Assembly: GCA_002345845.1 (NCBI GenBank)
Contig: DDWF01000292.1
Location: 1 to 26,308 of the forward strand
Length of the DNA stretch: 26,308 bases
Direction of reading: 5' to 3'
Source: Betaproteobacteria bacterium UBA2293
GTDB lineage: Bacteria; Pseudomonadota; Gammaproteobacteria; Burkholderiales; Rhodocyclaceae
Part shown: one piece after another, positions 1-8,931 of the stretch
Numbering within the stretch: position 1 is the first letter of the stretch
Layout: every line of letters starts with the position of its first letter
Translations under genes and position numbers: made by a program
The notes under the pieces: generated by a model
The model's database searches: none
What the model was told of the DNA's origin: nothing
Seen by the model: only the letters and a program-made list of their open reading frames with translations

Positions 1-704
1 AGATCATGATGGGCGCCGAGCGTCGCAGCATGGTGATGACCGAGGACGAGAAGATGAATACGGCCTACCATGAGTCCGGTCACGCCGTGGTCGCCAAACT
101 GGTGCCGAAGTCAGATCCGGTACACAAGGTCACGATCATTCCGCGCGGTCGCGCTCTCGGGCTGACCATGCAGCTGCCCGAGCAGGATCGTTATGCCTAC
201 GATCGTCAATATCTGCTTAGCCGTATCGCCGTGCTGTTCGGCGGCCGCATTGCCGAAGAACTGTTCATGAACCAGATGACCACCGGCGCCTCGAACGACT
301 TCGAGCGGGCAACGGCGATGGCGCGTGACATGGTCACCCGCTACGGCATGTCCGACCTCGGCGTCATGGTTTATGGCGAGAATGAGGGCGAAGTCTTCCT
401 TGGCCGCTCGGTGACGCAGCACAAGAATGTCTCCGAGGCAACCATGCAGAAGGTCGATGCCGAGATTCGCAAGATCATCGACGAGCAGTACGCGCTGGCC
501 CGGCAACTGCTGGAAGACAACCGCGACAAGGTCGAGGCGATGACCAAGGCGCTGCTTGAGTGGGAAACCATCGATGCCGAGCAGATTGATGACATCATGG
601 CCGGCAAGGATCCCCGTCCGCCGAAGCCGAGCCCGAGCATTACTCGCCCGTCGTCCTCGGACAATACGCCGGGCGCCGAGCCGAGCGCGACCGCTCCCGC
701 CTGA
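1..704 (+). CDS. ftsH: FtsH ATP-dependent zinc metalloprotease, C-terminal part (5' end outside window)
   Basis: FtsH is a membrane-anchored hexameric AAA+ protease that degrades misfolded membrane proteins and short-lived regulators in the cytoplasm. Only the end of the AAA region and the peptidase domain are inside the window, and the reading frame is open to the left edge. Counting from the first in-window Met at position 6, the zinc-binding HESGH is at residues 22-26. The third zinc ligand is the Asp of TTGASNDFERAT, about residue 98. The family segments IPRGRALGLT, LFGGRIAEE and MVTRYGMSDLG are all present. The last 30 or so residues form a Pro/Ser-rich, probably disordered tail, which is variable in the family. 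A strong intrinsic terminator follows at 722-746. The order ftsH-folP-glmM is also found in E. coli. Identification is secure from the motifs. Confidence 0.97.
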   Translation, partial: IMMGAERRSMVMTEDEKMNTAYHESGHAVVAKLVPKSDPVHKVTIIPRGRALGLTMQLPEQDRYAYDRQYLLSRIAVLFGGRIAEELFMNQMTTGASNDFERATAMARDMVTRYGMSDLGVMVYGENEGEVFLGRSVTQHKNVSEATMQKVDAEIRKIIDEQYALARQLLEDNRDKVEAMTKALLEWETIDAEQIDDIMAGKDPRPPKPSPSITRPSSSDNTPGAEPSATAPA

Positions 705-721
705 TGCCGTCACGATAATTG

Positions 722-746
722 AGGCCGGGGTTTTCCCCGGCCTTTT
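722..746 (+). terminator. Rho-independent terminator downstream of ftsH
   Basis: A perfect 9-bp GC-rich stem (AGGCCGGGG at 722-730 with CCCCGGCCT at 735-743) carries a TTTT loop and is followed by TTTCATTT. It sits 17 nt after the ftsH stop and ends 9 nt before the folP start codon. It therefore occupies the place where a folP promoter or leader would be expected. Either it ends most ftsH transcripts, or it is a partial terminator that sets the ftsH to folP ratio. Confidence 0.88.
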
Positions 747-755
747 CATTTGCTC

Positions 756-1592
756 ATGAACACCATTCACTGCGGACCCTACCGCCTTTCCCTGCAACGC
801 CCACTGGTCATGGGCATCGTCAACCTGACGCCGGATTCCTTTTCCGGCGACGGCCTGCTTGGCGACCTTGAGCGCGCCATTGCGCATGCCCGTGTTCAGC
901 GCGATGCCGGTGCCGACATTCTCGATATCGGGGCCGAATCATCGCGTCCCGGGGCGGTGCCGACGCCGGAAGACGAGGAGTTGCGCCGACTGTTGCCCGT
1001 CCTCGAAGAACTGAAGACCTGGAATATTCCGCTTTCGGTCGATACCTATAAGCCGGCGGTCATGCGCGCCTCGCTGGCGGCCGGTGCGGCGATGATCAAT
1101 GACATTTCCGGAATGGTGCGTCCGGAGGCGCTGGCTGCCGTGGCGGCCAGCGATTGCGCCATCTGTCTGATGCATATGCGCGGTGAGCCGGGAACCATGC
1201 AGCAGGCGCCTCAATACGAGAATGTCGTCGGCGAAGTGCACGATTTTCTGGCATCGGCTGTGGCGCGCTGTCGTCGGGCCGGTATCGCCGATGAACGTCT
1301 GCTGCTCGATCCGGGCTTTGGTTTTGGCAAATCCCTCGAACATAACGTGGCTTTGTTCCGCGCCATGGCGGCAATGACGGTCGATAATCTGCCTCTGTTG
1401 GTTGGCGTCTCGCGCAAGTCCATGCTCGGTGCGATTACCGGGCGTCCGGTGGAGGAGCGGCTGGCGGCCAGCATCGTGGCGGCGGTGTTGGCGGCGGCAA
1501 AGGGTGCGAAAATATTACGCGTTCATGATGTGGCGGCGACCCGTGATGCGTTGGCCGTCTGGGCTGCGATGGAGCAAGGAGAAGAACAATGA
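756..1592 (+). CDS. folP: Dihydropteroate synthase
   Basis: FolP condenses p-aminobenzoate with 6-hydroxymethyl-7,8-dihydropterin diphosphate to give dihydropteroate in cytoplasmic folate synthesis; it is the sulfonamide target. The 278-residue protein has the usual TIM-barrel length. Visible motifs are NLTPDSFS (23-30), ESSRPGA (61-67), SVDTYKP (94-100), NDISG (115-119), LMHMRG (138-143), DPGFGFGK (185-192), GVSRKS (217-222) and RVHDV (255-259). I chose the ATG at 756; a TTG two codons earlier would start inside the terminator tail. No clear Shine-Dalgarno sequence precedes either start, which is odd. The stop overlaps the glmM start by ATGA, so the two are probably translationally coupled. 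Confidence 0.96.
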   Translation: MNTIHCGPYRLSLQRPLVMGIVNLTPDSFSGDGLLGDLERAIAHARVQRDAGADILDIGAESSRPGAVPTPEDEELRRLLPVLEELKTWNIPLSVDTYKPAVMRASLAAGAAMINDISGMVRPEALAAVAASDCAICLMHMRGEPGTMQQAPQYENVVGEVHDFLASAVARCRRAGIADERLLLDPGFGFGKSLEHNVALFRAMAAMTVDNLPLLVGVSRKSMLGAITGRPVEERLAASIVAAVLAAAKGAKILRVHDVAATRDALAVWAAMEQGEEQ

Positions 1593-2947
1593 GCAGAAAG
1601 TATTTCGGCACGGACGGGGTGCGTGGTCGTGTCGGTCAAGCGCCGATCACGCCGGATTTTGTCATGCGCCTTGGTTATGCGGCCGGGCGCGTCTTGTTGG
1701 GCGAATATGCGATGCCAGGCGGTGAGCGGCCGCAGGTGCTGATCGGCAAGGACACACGGCTTTCCGGCTACATGCTGGAATCGGCCCTGGAGGCCGGCTT
1801 CTGCGCTGCCGGCGTGGACGTCAGCCTGGTCGGCCCGCTGCCGACACCGGCTGTTGCCTACCTGACCCGGGCACTACGCCTGCAGGCTGGTATCGTCATT
1901 TCCGCCTCGCACAATCCTTACTACGACAACGGGATCAAGTTCTTCTCGGCGCAAGGCACCAAGCTACCCGATGACATCGAACGGGCCATCGAAGCCCAGA
2001 TCGATCAACCCATCGCCTGTGTGTCTGCCGCCGACCTTGGGCGGGTACGGCGAATCGAGGATGCGCGCGGTCGCTACATCGAGTTTTGCAAGAGTACCTT
2101 CCCCAACGATCTTGACCTGCGTGGCCTGAAAATCGTTGTCGATTGCGCCCATGGGGCCGCCTATCACACGGCCCCGAGTGTTTTCCACGAACTGGGCGCC
2201 GAGGTGATCAGTATCGGCGTTCAGCCGAATGGCCTGAACATCAACGATGGTTGTGGGGCCACAGCGCCGCAGGCGCTGGCGCAGGCCGTGCTGGCCAACG
2301 GCGCCGACCTCGGTATCGCGCTCGACGGCGACGCCGACCGCATCCAGATGGTCGATGCCCGCGGCAATCTTTACGATGGCGACCAGTTGCTGTTCGCCAT
2401 TGTCCGTAGCCGGGCCCGCCTGGCACCGGTCAAGGGCGTCGCCGGAACGCTGATGACCAACCTGGCGCTGGAGCATGCGCTGGCCAGAATGGGCGTTCCC
2501 TTCGGGCGGGCGGCAGTCGGCGATCGCTATGTCGTCGAAATGTTGAATGAAAAGGGGTGGCTCTACGGTGGTGAGAACTCCGGCCATATCCTGGCTCTCG
2601 ATCGCCATACGACTGGCGACGGCACGGTGGCTGCCCTGCAGGTGCTGGCTGCATTGCGCGAGGCGGGTGGTGATCTGCAGGCCTTGCTCGGCGAGTTGGT
2701 TCTCTATCCGCAGAAGCTGATCAACGTGCCAATGAGCAAGGGTTTTCCGTGGCAAAACGATGCACGTATCGCTGCTGGTCTCGCTCTTGTCGAGGCGCGG
2801 ATGAATGGACGTGGCCGGGTGCTGCTGCGCGCTTCAGGTACCGAGCCGCTGTTGCGGGTGATGGTCGAGGGTGAGGAGGCGAGCGAGGTGGGGGCCGTGG
2901 CTGAGCAGCTGGCGATGATCGTTCGTCAGGCGGTGGAACAGGTTTGA
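1589..2947 (+). CDS. glmM: Phosphoglucosamine mutase
   Basis: GlmM interconverts glucosamine-6-phosphate and glucosamine-1-phosphate, the cytoplasmic step towards UDP-GlcNAc for peptidoglycan and LPS. The 452-residue protein shows the whole alpha-D-phosphohexomutase signature. It begins with [10 protein letters not shown]. The phosphoserine loop ISASHNP has the acceptor Ser at about 107, the Mg-binding DGDADR is at 246-251, the sugar-binding GGENSGH is at 327-333, and the phosphate-binding [15 protein letters not shown] is at 414-428. Length fits the family (about 445). The start overlaps the end of folP by 4 nt. No terminator is visible after the stop; a new promoter begins 16 nt downstream. 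Confidence 0.97.
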   Translation: MSRKYFGTDGVRGRVGQAPITPDFVMRLGYAAGRVLLGEYAMPGGERPQVLIGKDTRLSGYMLESALEAGFCAAGVDVSLVGPLPTPAVAYLTRALRLQAGIVISASHNPYYDNGIKFFSAQGTKLPDDIERAIEAQIDQPIACVSAADLGRVRRIEDARGRYIEFCKSTFPNDLDLRGLKIVVDCAHGAAYHTAPSVFHELGAEVISIGVQPNGLNINDGCGATAPQALAQAVLANGADLGIALDGDADRIQMVDARGNLYDGDQLLFAIVRSRARLAPVKGVAGTLMTNLALEHALARMGVPFGRAAVGDRYVVEMLNEKGWLYGGENSGHILALDRHTTGDGTVAALQVLAALREAGGDLQALLGELVLYPQKLINVPMSKGFPWQNDARIAAGLALVEARMNGRGRVLLRASGTEPLLRVMVEGEEASEVGAVAEQLAMIVRQAVEQV

Positions 2948-2962
2948 TGGCGTGCACCAATC

Positions 2963-2992
2963 TTGACCGGTTGTTTTGCGCAACGCTATAAT
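2963..2992 (+). promoter_or_regulatory. Sigma70-type promoter for tpiA-secG (and possibly the tRNA and nuo genes)
   Basis: The -35 box TTGACC (2963-2968) and a perfect -10 box TATAAT (2987-2992) are separated by 18 bp, in the short gap between glmM and tpiA. Transcription would start near 2999, leaving a leader of about 28 nt before the tpiA ATG at 3027. The spacer holds a perfect 8-bp palindrome TTGCGCAA (2976-2983). The boxes are read directly; the activity is inferred. Confidence 0.75.
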
Positions 2993-3026
2993 CGACGGGT
3001 TTTTCGCCACCCAAACGGCTATCTCC

Positions 3027-3776
3027 ATGCGTAAAAAGCTTGTCGCCGGAAACTGGAAAATGCACGGCAGTCTGCAGCGCAATGCGCTGCTGCTGGAGCG
3101 GGTTGTGGCGGCCAGTGATGAGTTGGCCTGCGATGTGGCGGTCTTTGCGCCTTTCCCATATCTGGGGCAGTTGCAGGGAGCGCTGGCGGGCACCCGCCTG
3201 GCCTGGGGAGCGCAGACGCTGAGCGAGTTTGCCGAGGGGGCCTACACTGGTGAGGTGTCGGCGGGAATGTTGACAGACTTTGGCTGTAGCCATGTCCTGG
3301 TTGGTCATTCCGAGCGACGCAGTTTGTTTGGTGAGGGCGATGCGGTTGTGGCGGCAAAATTTGCTGCTGCTCAGGCGGCTGGTCTGGTGCCTGTGCTCTG
3401 TATCGGTGAGGCGCTGGCCGAGCGCGAGGCTGGGGCGACCTTTGACGTGGTGGCGCGGCAGTTGTCTGCGGTTATCGACCGTGTTGGCATCGCCGCGATG
3501 CGCGCGGCAGTGCTGGCCTACGAGCCGGTCTGGGCGATTGGTACCGGGGTGACCGCTTCGCCGGCTCAGGCCCAGGAGGTGCATGCTGCGATTCGCGCTC
3601 AGTTGGCCGAGGCGGATGCGGCGGTGGCAGAAGGGATGTGCATTCTTTACGGCGGCAGCGTCAAGCCGGGGAATGCGGCGGAATTGTTTGCGCAGGCTGA
3701 TATCGATGGTGGGCTGATCGGTGGAGCGGCGCTGGTGGCGGACGACTTTCTGGCAATTTGCCAGGCGGCGAATTGA
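3027..3776 (+). CDS. tpiA: Triosephosphate isomerase
   Basis: TpiA interconverts dihydroxyacetone phosphate and glyceraldehyde-3-phosphate in glycolysis and gluconeogenesis. The ATG at 3027 gives MRKKLVAGNWKMHG, the standard N-terminus, and a 249-residue protein, typical for the family. An upstream TTG in frame (2976) lies inside the promoter and is rejected. Catalytic residues are Lys11 (GNWKM), His94 (HSERR, 94-98) and Glu166 (AYEPVWAIGTG, 165-175, including the mobile loop 6). The phosphate-binding GGSV (209-212) and DIDGGLIGGAAL (225-236) are also present. No convincing Shine-Dalgarno sequence lies in the short leader. secG follows after 9 nt, a pairing seen in many proteobacteria. Confidence 0.97.
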   Translation: MRKKLVAGNWKMHGSLQRNALLLERVVAASDELACDVAVFAPFPYLGQLQGALAGTRLAWGAQTLSEFAEGAYTGEVSAGMLTDFGCSHVLVGHSERRSLFGEGDAVVAAKFAAAQAAGLVPVLCIGEALAEREAGATFDVVARQLSAVIDRVGIAAMRAAVLAYEPVWAIGTGVTASPAQAQEVHAAIRAQLAEADAAVAEGMCILYGGSVKPGNAAELFAQADIDGGLIGGAALVADDFLAICQAAN

Positions 3777-3785
3777 TAGGCGGTA

Positions 3786-4160
3786 ATGATGAGTTGGCTT
3801 TTTTCGGTTGTATTGACGGTTCATATTCTGGTCGCGCTGGCGATCATCGTGCTGGTGTTGATGCAGCATGGCAAGGGAGCTGACATGGGTGCGGCTTTCG
3901 GCAGTGGTTCGTCGGGCAGTCTGTTCGGTGCCACCGGTTCGGCAAATTTCCTAAGCCGGACGACGGGGGTGCTGGCGGCCGTGTTTTTTGCCACCAGCCT
4001 GACGCTCGCTTACATTGCCTCGAATACCGTAAAAACGACTGGCAGTGTGATGCAGGAGACGGTACAATCGCAGCCTGTTTCGGCGCCCGCCGAGAGTGCC
4101 GGTGAGTCGTCGAAGGCTCCTGTTGATGCGGGTTCCCGGGCGAAAGATATTCCGAAGTAA
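3786..4160 (+). CDS. secG: Preprotein translocase subunit SecG
   Basis: SecG is the small inner-membrane subunit of the SecYEG channel and assists SecA-driven protein export. The 124-residue product has two predicted membrane helices (about 3-25 and 58-78). They are joined by the conserved Gly-rich loop that starts LMQHGKGADMGAAFGSG (25-41) and continues to FLSRTT. After Asn80 the tail is low-complexity and rich in Ser, Ala, Pro and Gly, which is common in betaproteobacterial SecG. Two adjacent ATG codons (3786 and 3789) could start it; the AGG at 3778-3780 is slightly better placed for the second. It lies downstream of tpiA and upstream of a tRNA-Leu gene. Confidence 0.94.
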   Translation: MMSWLFSVVLTVHILVALAIIVLVLMQHGKGADMGAAFGSGSSGSLFGATGSANFLSRTTGVLAAVFFATSLTLAYIASNTVKTTGSVMQETVQSQPVSAPAESAGESSKAPVDAGSRAKDIPK

Positions 4161-4213
4161 CGCAAGTGATTTGCCTGGCAGCTATCCCTCGTCAGGTGAG
4201 TCAAAAAAGTAGT

Positions 4214-4298
4214 GCCGACGTGGTGAAATTGGTAGACACGCTATCTTGAGGGGGTAGTGGCGAAAGCTGTGCGAGTTCGAGTCTCGCCGTCGGCACCA
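4214..4298 (+). tRNA. tRNA-Leu, anticodon GAG
   Basis: The 85-nt sequence folds into a class II tRNA. The 7-bp acceptor stem is GCCGACG (4214-4220) with CGTCGGC (4288-4294), and A4295 is the discriminator. CCA is encoded at 4296-4298. The anticodon stem CTATC/GGTAG (4241-4245 and 4253-4257) holds the loop TTGAGGG with anticodon GAG at 4248-4250. The long variable arm is about 4258-4270 with a GAAA loop. The T-arm is GCGAG-TTCGAGT-CTCGC at 4271-4287. It decodes CUC/CUU. It sits 53 nt after secG and 64 nt before nuoA, with no clear terminator on either side, so it may be processed out of a longer transcript. Confidence 0.97.
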
Positions 4299-4299
4299 A

Positions 4300-4349
4300 T
4301 AACCGGAGTGGTCGTGTAACCGGCTGTCTCTGACAATAAAACTGACAAT
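4300..4349 (+). repeat. Two pairs of short direct repeats in the nuoA leader
   Basis: TAACCGG occurs at 4300-4306 and 4317-4323 (17 bp apart), and CTGACAAT at 4330-4337 and 4342-4349 (12 bp apart). They fill most of the 64-nt gap between the tRNA and nuoA. No clear promoter boxes or terminator were seen there. They could be regulator contacts or chance. Confidence 0.35.
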
Positions 4350-4362
4350 TTGGCGGCGGGTT

Positions 4363-4734
4363 ATGGAAGCTTATTTTCCGATCCTGATGTTCGTGCTGGT
4401 GGGGGTTGCGATCGGCGTTCTGCCGATTGCCATGGGTTTTGTCCTCGCTCCGCAAAATCCCGATCCCGAAAAGCTCTCGCCCTACGAGTGCGGCTTCGAG
4501 GCGTTCGAGGATGCGCGCATGAAGTTCGATGTGCGCTATTACCTGATAGCCATCCTTTTCATCCTGTTCGATCTGGAAATTGCCTTCCTGGTTCCGTGGG
4601 CAGTTGTTTTTTCGGACATGGTCTCGCTCGATTCGCTGAAGATTTTCGGCTTCGTCGAAATGTTGATCTTCATGGGCATCCTGGCGCTGGGCGATATTTA
4701 TGCCTGGGCCAAGGGCGCGCTTGAGTGGGAGTAA
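4363..4734 (+). CDS. nuoA: NADH-quinone oxidoreductase subunit A
   Basis: NuoA is a small three-helix membrane subunit near the quinone-binding junction of complex I. The 123-residue protein has predicted helices at about 8-29, 60-83 and 89-113. It carries the family segment [15 protein letters not shown] and the acidic [11 protein letters not shown] of helix 2. A purine-rich GGCGGCGGG stretch (4352-4360) ends only 2 nt before the ATG and is a poor Shine-Dalgarno match. It is the first of fourteen collinear nuo genes; nuoB begins 3 nt after its stop. Confidence 0.96.
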   Translation: MEAYFPILMFVLVGVAIGVLPIAMGFVLAPQNPDPEKLSPYECGFEAFEDARMKFDVRYYLIAILFILFDLEIAFLVPWAVVFSDMVSLDSLKIFGFVEMLIFMGILALGDIYAWAKGALEWE

Positions 4735-4737
4735 GGC

Positions 4738-5214
4738 ATGGCTATTGAAGGCATTCTCCAGGAAGGCTTCGTCACGACCAGTGCGGACAAGTTGATCAAT
4801 TACATGCGCACCGGCTCGATGTGGCCGATGACCTTCGGTCTCGCCTGTTGTGCCGTTGAAATGATCCATGCCGGTTGCTCGCGCTATGACCTTGATCGCT
4901 TCGGCGTGGTTTTTCGCCCTAGTCCGCGGCAGTCCGATGTGATGATCGTTGCCGGTACGCTGACCAACAAGATGGCGCCCGCCCTGCGCAAGGTTTACGA
5001 CCAGATGGCCGAGCCGCGCTGGGTGATCTCGATGGGCTCCTGTGCCAACGGCGGTGGTTACTATCACTACTCCTATTCCGTCGTCCGCGGCTGCGACCGC
5101 ATCGTTCCTGTCGATATCTATGTTCCCGGCTGCCCGCCGACTGCCGAAGCGCTGATCTACGGCATCATCCAGCTGCAAAACAAGATTCGCCGTACCAATA
5201 CCATCGCTCGTTAA
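4738..5214 (+). CDS. nuoB: NADH-quinone oxidoreductase subunit B (cluster N2 subunit)
   Basis: NuoB carries the terminal [4Fe-4S] cluster N2, which hands electrons to the quinone in the peripheral arm. The four ligands are visible in the 158-residue protein: the adjacent pair Cys37-Cys38 (GLACCAVEM), Cys102 (GSCANGGG) and Cys132 (PGCPPTAE). The length is typical of short proteobacterial NuoB. The N-terminal part, with an [12 protein letters not shown] segment, is the amphipathic stretch that lies against the membrane arm. It is tightly packed between nuoA (3-nt gap) and nuoC (18-nt gap). Confidence 0.97.
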   Translation: MAIEGILQEGFVTTSADKLINYMRTGSMWPMTFGLACCAVEMIHAGCSRYDLDRFGVVFRPSPRQSDVMIVAGTLTNKMAPALRKVYDQMAEPRWVISMGSCANGGGYYHYSYSVVRGCDRIVPVDIYVPGCPPTAEALIYGIIQLQNKIRRTNTIAR

Positions 5215-5232
5215 TCGTCGAGGCTGATTCAT

Positions 5233-5838
5233 ATGTCTGCCAAGCTGGAAACGCTCAGCCAAAACCTGCAGAAGCACTTTGGCGACAAGATCACGTCGCT
5301 CAAGCTGGCTCTCGGGGAACTAACCATCGAGGTCGGTGCCGCCGACTATCTTGGCGTGATGACCGCCTTGCGCGACAGCGAGGATCTCGCTTTCGAAGAG
5401 ATGATCGATCTCTGTGGTGTCGATTATTCGACCTATGGCGATGGCGCCTGGCAGGGTCGTCGTTTTGCCGCCGTCTCGCACCTGCTGTCGATGACCCACA
5501 ATTGGCGCTTGCGTGTCCGCGTCTTTGCCGAGGATGACGATTTTCCTGCTGTTGATTCGCTGACCGGCGTCTGGAACAGCGTCAACTGGTTCGAGCGCGA
5601 GGCCTTCGATCTGTATGGCATCGCCTTCGTCGGTCACGACGATCTGCGCCGCATCCTGACCGACTATGGTTTCATCGGCCATCCATTCCGCAAGGATTTC
5701 CCGATCACCGGCAACGTCGAAATGCGTTATGACCCGGATCAAGGACGGGTCATTTACCAGCCGGTCACCATCGAACCTCGCGAAAACACCCCGCGCATCG
5801 TCCGCGAAGACTCTTACGGGGATCCGGCACATGGCTGA
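5233..5838 (+). CDS. nuoC: NADH-quinone oxidoreductase subunit C (30-kDa subunit)
   Basis: NuoC is a structural subunit of the peripheral arm that packs against NuoD and has no cofactor. The 201-residue protein contains the complex I 30-kDa signature around [14 protein letters not shown] (119-132), continuing through HDDLRRIL and the GHPFRKDFP segment. It is a free-standing NuoC, unlike the NuoCD fusion of E. coli. A CGAGG Shine-Dalgarno-like sequence (5219-5223) lies 9 nt before the ATG. Its last 8 nt (ATGGCTGA, 5831-5838) overlap the start of nuoD, which points to translational coupling of two subunits needed in equal amounts. Confidence 0.96.
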   Translation: MSAKLETLSQNLQKHFGDKITSLKLALGELTIEVGAADYLGVMTALRDSEDLAFEEMIDLCGVDYSTYGDGAWQGRRFAAVSHLLSMTHNWRLRVRVFAEDDDFPAVDSLTGVWNSVNWFEREAFDLYGIAFVGHDDLRRILTDYGFIGHPFRKDFPITGNVEMRYDPDQGRVIYQPVTIEPRENTPRIVREDSYGDPAHG

Positions 5839-7084
5839 TATCCGCAACTACACCCTCAATTTCGGTCCGCAACACCCGGCCGCCCATGGAGTACTGCGTA
5901 TGGTGCTGGAGCTGGACGGCGAAGTCGTCCAGCGCGCCGATCCGCACATCGGTCTGCTGCATCGCGCCACCGAAAAACTGGCCGAAACCCGCACCTGGGT
6001 CCAGTCGGTGCCGTACATGGATCGTCTCGACTACGTCTCGATGATGTGTAACGAGCACGCCTACTGTCTGGCCACCGAAAAGCTGCTGGGTATCGAGGTG
6101 CCGGAGCGCGGCAAGTACATCCGCACAATGTTCGACGAAGTGACGCGCATCCTCAACCACCTGTTGTGGATCGGCTGTCATGCCCTCGACGTCGGCGCGA
6201 TGACCATGGCGCTGTATACGTTCCGTGAGCGCGAAGACCTGATGGATGCCTACGAGGCGGTCTCCGGCGCCCGCATGCACGCGGCCTATTACCGTCCGGG
6301 CGGTGTCTATCGCGATCTGCCTGATCGCATGCCGCAGTACAAGGAATCGACCTGGACCAGTGCCAAGAAGGCCGGCGAACTGAACGAAAATCGCAGCGGC
6401 TCGCTGCTCGATTTCCTCGAAGATTTCACCAACCGGTTCCCGAAGTATCACAGCGAGTACCACACGCTGCTCACCGACAACCGGATCTGGAAGCAGCGAC
6501 TGGTCGACGTTGGCGTCGTCTCGCCGGAGCGGGCGCTGCAGATGGGCTTCACCGGTGCCATGCTGCGCGGTTCGGGCTTCGCCTGGGACCTGCGCAAGAA
6601 GCAGCCCTATGCGGCGTATGACAAGGTCGATTTCGACATTCCGGTCGGCGTCAATGGCGATTGCTACGACCGCTATCTGGTGCGCATGGAAGAGATGCTG
6701 CAATCCAACAGCATCATCAAGCAATGTATCGACTGGCTACGCAAGAACCCCGGCCCGGTGATCACCGACAACCACAAGGTGGCACCGCCCAGCCGCGAGG
6801 CGATGAAGTCGAACATGGAAGAGCTGATCCACCACTTCAAGCTGTTCACCGAAGGCATTCACGTGCCGGCAGGCGAAGCGTATGCCGCCATTGAGCATCC
6901 GAAGGGCGAGTTCGGCATCTACTTCATTTCCGATGGCGCCAACAAGCCGTACCGCATGAAGATTCGCGCCCCGGGCTACGTTCATCTGCAGGGCATGGAT
7001 GAAATGTCGCGTGGCCACATGATTGCCGACGTCGTCACGATCATCGGCTCCCAGGATATTGTTTTTGGCGAGATTGACCGCTGA
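5831..7084 (+). CDS. nuoD: NADH-quinone oxidoreductase subunit D (49-kDa subunit)
   Basis: NuoD forms the quinone pocket together with NuoB and descends from the large subunit of [NiFe] hydrogenases. The ATG at 5831 gives [20 protein letters not shown], the normal N-terminus, and 417 residues; a longer in-frame extension into nuoC has no family support. His19 (QHPAAHG) and Tyr68 (DRLDYVS) correspond to the residues known to contact the quinone head group. [12 protein letters not shown] (39-50) is the 49-kDa signature region, and the C-terminus ends in the standard [12 protein letters not shown]. The stop overlaps the nuoE start by one base (TGATG). Confidence 0.97.
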   Translation: MADIRNYTLNFGPQHPAAHGVLRMVLELDGEVVQRADPHIGLLHRATEKLAETRTWVQSVPYMDRLDYVSMMCNEHAYCLATEKLLGIEVPERGKYIRTMFDEVTRILNHLLWIGCHALDVGAMTMALYTFREREDLMDAYEAVSGARMHAAYYRPGGVYRDLPDRMPQYKESTWTSAKKAGELNENRSGSLLDFLEDFTNRFPKYHSEYHTLLTDNRIWKQRLVDVGVVSPERALQMGFTGAMLRGSGFAWDLRKKQPYAAYDKVDFDIPVGVNGDCYDRYLVRMEEMLQSNSIIKQCIDWLRKNPGPVITDNHKVAPPSREAMKSNMEELIHHFKLFTEGIHVPAGEAYAAIEHPKGEFGIYFISDGANKPYRMKIRAPGYVHLQGMDEMSRGHMIADVVTIIGSQDIVFGEIDR

Positions 7085-7557
7085 TGTTTGCCGCCCAGAC
7101 CCTAGAGAAGTTTGCCCGCGAGGTCGCCAAGTACCCCGCCGCCCATAAACAATCGGCTGTCATGGCCTGCCTGGCGCATGCCCAGGAAGAGAAGGGCTGG
7201 TTGCCCGGCGAAGCCATCGAGGCCGTCGCCCACTATCTCGGCATGGCCCCGATGGCTGCCTACGAGGTGGCCTCCTTCTACAACATGTATGACCTGAAGC
7301 CGGTCGGCAAATACAAGCTGACGGTGTGCACCAACCTGCCGTGTGCCCTGTCCGGTGGTTATCACGCCGGCGAGTACCTGCAGCAGAAGCTTGGCATCGG
7401 CTACGGCGAAACCACGGCCGACGGCAAGTTCACGCTGAAGGAAGGCGAGTGCATGGGCGCCTGCGGCGATGCACCGGTGATGATCGTCAATAACCGCTCG
7501 ATGTGCAGCCACATGCATCCGGAACAGATCGACAAGCTGCTCGAGGAGTGCAAGTAA
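7084..7557 (+). CDS. nuoE: NADH-quinone oxidoreductase subunit E (24-kDa, cluster N1a)
   Basis: NuoE is a thioredoxin-fold subunit holding the [2Fe-2S] cluster N1a next to the NADH site on NuoF. The four ligands in the 157-residue protein are Cys82 and Cys87 (VCTNLPC) and Cys123 and Cys127 ([10 protein letters not shown]). The N-terminal helical part with the [12 protein letters not shown] segment is also typical. Start and stop each overlap the neighbours by one base (TGATG with nuoD, TAATG with nuoF). Confidence 0.97.
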   Translation: MFAAQTLEKFAREVAKYPAAHKQSAVMACLAHAQEEKGWLPGEAIEAVAHYLGMAPMAAYEVASFYNMYDLKPVGKYKLTVCTNLPCALSGGYHAGEYLQQKLGIGYGETTADGKFTLKEGECMGACGDAPVMIVNNRSMCSHMHPEQIDKLLEECK

Positions 7558-8885
7558 TGGCCATGCTCGGAGCAATCAACGGCGTCCTGATGGATGGCCT
7601 GGACGGCGACAATACCTGGCGCCTGAAGGATTACGTCGCCCGTGGTGGTTATGCCCAGTTGCGCCGCATTCTCGAAACGGGTTTGACCCAGGAAGACGTC
7701 ATCAGCGAGGTCAAGAAGTCGGTGCTGCGCGGTCGTGGCGGTGCCGGTTTTCCGACCGGCCTCAAGTGGTCCTTCATGCCGCGTTCCTTCCCCGGTGACA
7801 AGTACGTGGTCTGCAACACCGATGAAGGCGAACCTGGTACCTTCAAGGACCGCGACATCATGCGCTACAACCCGCATTCGGTGATCGAGGGCATGGCCAT
7901 TGCCGCCTTCGCCATGGGCGCCAATCGCGGTTACAACTATGTGCATGGCGAAATCTGGGAAATCTACCAGCGGTTTGAGGAAGCACTGGCCGAAGCCCAT
8001 GCTGCCGGCTTCCTTGGCCAGAACATCCTCGGTTCCGGCTTCAATTTCGAACTGTTCGCCCACCACGGTTACGGCGCCTACATCTGTGGCGAAGAAACTG
8101 CGCTGCTCGAGTCGATCGAGGGCAAGAAGGGCCAGCCGCGCTTCAAGCCGCCGTTCCCGGCCTCCTTCGGTCTGTACGGCAAGCCGACGACGATCAACAA
8201 CACGGAAACCTTCGCTTCCATTCCCTTCATCCTGAAGATGGGCGGCGAGGAATTTCTCAACCTGGGCAAGCCGAATAACGGCGGCACTAAGCTGTTCTCG
8301 GTGTCCGGCCACGTCAATCGTCCCGGCAACTATGAAATTCCGCTCGGCACGCCGTTCGCCACGCTGCTCGAAATGTGCGGCGGCATGCGCGGCGGGCGCA
8401 AGCTGAAGGCAGTTATCCCTGGCGGTTCTTCCGCCCCGGTGATGCCCGGCGAGGTGATCATGGACTGCACCATGGATTATGACTCGATCAGCAAGGGTGG
8501 CTCGATGCTGGGTTCCGGCGCGGTCATCGTCATGGACGAGACGGTGTGCATGGTCAAGGCGCTGGAGCGTCTGTCATTCTTCTATTACGAAGAGTCCTGC
8601 GGCCAGTGCACGCCCTGTCGCGAAGGCACGGCCTGGATGTACAAGGTGGTGCATCGCATTGAGAACGGCCAGGGCAAGCCCGAAGACCTGGATCTGCTGA
8701 ACAGCGTGCTCGGTAACATCGCCGGCCGCACCATCTGCGCCCTCGGCGATGCCGCCGCTTTCCCGGTGCAGAGCTTCATCAAGCATTTCCGCAAGGAATT
8801 CGAATACCACATCGAACACAAGACCTGTCTGGTGCCGAAGGATGTGCAGTGGGCCGGTAGCGGCTTCCACAAGATCCCGGCCTGA
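7557..8885 (+). CDS. nuoF: NADH-quinone oxidoreductase subunit F (NADH- and FMN-binding)
   Basis: NuoF oxidises NADH at its FMN and passes electrons through cluster N3. The 442-residue protein has the glycine-rich NADH/FMN loop [14 protein letters not shown] (58-71) and the [11 protein letters not shown] segment (173-183). The N3 [4Fe-4S] ligands are Cys348, Cys351 and Cys354 (SCGQCTPC) and Cys394 (RTICALGD). The ATG at 7557 lies 8 nt after a GAGGAG Shine-Dalgarno sequence inside the end of nuoE; a second ATG two codons later is possible. A small hairpin (8881-8895) spans the stop codon. Confidence 0.97.
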   Translation: MAMLGAINGVLMDGLDGDNTWRLKDYVARGGYAQLRRILETGLTQEDVISEVKKSVLRGRGGAGFPTGLKWSFMPRSFPGDKYVVCNTDEGEPGTFKDRDIMRYNPHSVIEGMAIAAFAMGANRGYNYVHGEIWEIYQRFEEALAEAHAAGFLGQNILGSGFNFELFAHHGYGAYICGEETALLESIEGKKGQPRFKPPFPASFGLYGKPTTINNTETFASIPFILKMGGEEFLNLGKPNNGGTKLFSVSGHVNRPGNYEIPLGTPFATLLEMCGGMRGGRKLKAVIPGGSSAPVMPGEVIMDCTMDYDSISKGGSMLGSGAVIVMDETVCMVKALERLSFFYYEESCGQCTPCREGTAWMYKVVHRIENGQGKPEDLDLLNSVLGNIAGRTICALGDAAAFPVQSFIKHFRKEFEYHIEHKTCLVPKDVQWAGSGFHKIPA

Positions 8886-8895
8886 CCGTGTCAGG
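8881..8895 (+). other. Small inverted repeat across the nuoF stop codon
   Basis: CCTGAC (8881-8886) and GTCAGG (8890-8895) can form a 6-bp stem with a CGT loop. It contains the nuoF TGA and lies in the 46-nt nuoF-nuoG gap, one of the longest inside the operon. No T-run follows, so it is not an intrinsic terminator. A role in RNA stability or translation is speculative. Confidence 0.35.
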
Positions 8896-8931
8896 TGTCA
8901 GCAACGAACGAACTGGCTACAAGGTAGCGAC

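Noticed and set aside
2976..3026. TTG start for tpiA 17 codons upstream
   Set aside because: It lies between the -35 and -10 boxes of the likely promoter, so it would be upstream of the transcript start.
4161..4213. Possible terminator between secG and tRNA-Leu
   Set aside because: Only a 4-bp CCTG/CAGG pairing with a long loop, and the run that follows is A, not T, on this strand.
5666..5830. 55-codon upstream extension of nuoD into nuoC
   Set aside because: The extension has no similarity to NuoD N-termini; [16 protein letters not shown] at 5831 is the family start.
8749..8931. 61-codon upstream extension of nuoG into nuoF
   Set aside because: It overlaps the essential end of nuoF; MLEIEIDGKK with a Shine-Dalgarno sequence is the normal NuoG start.
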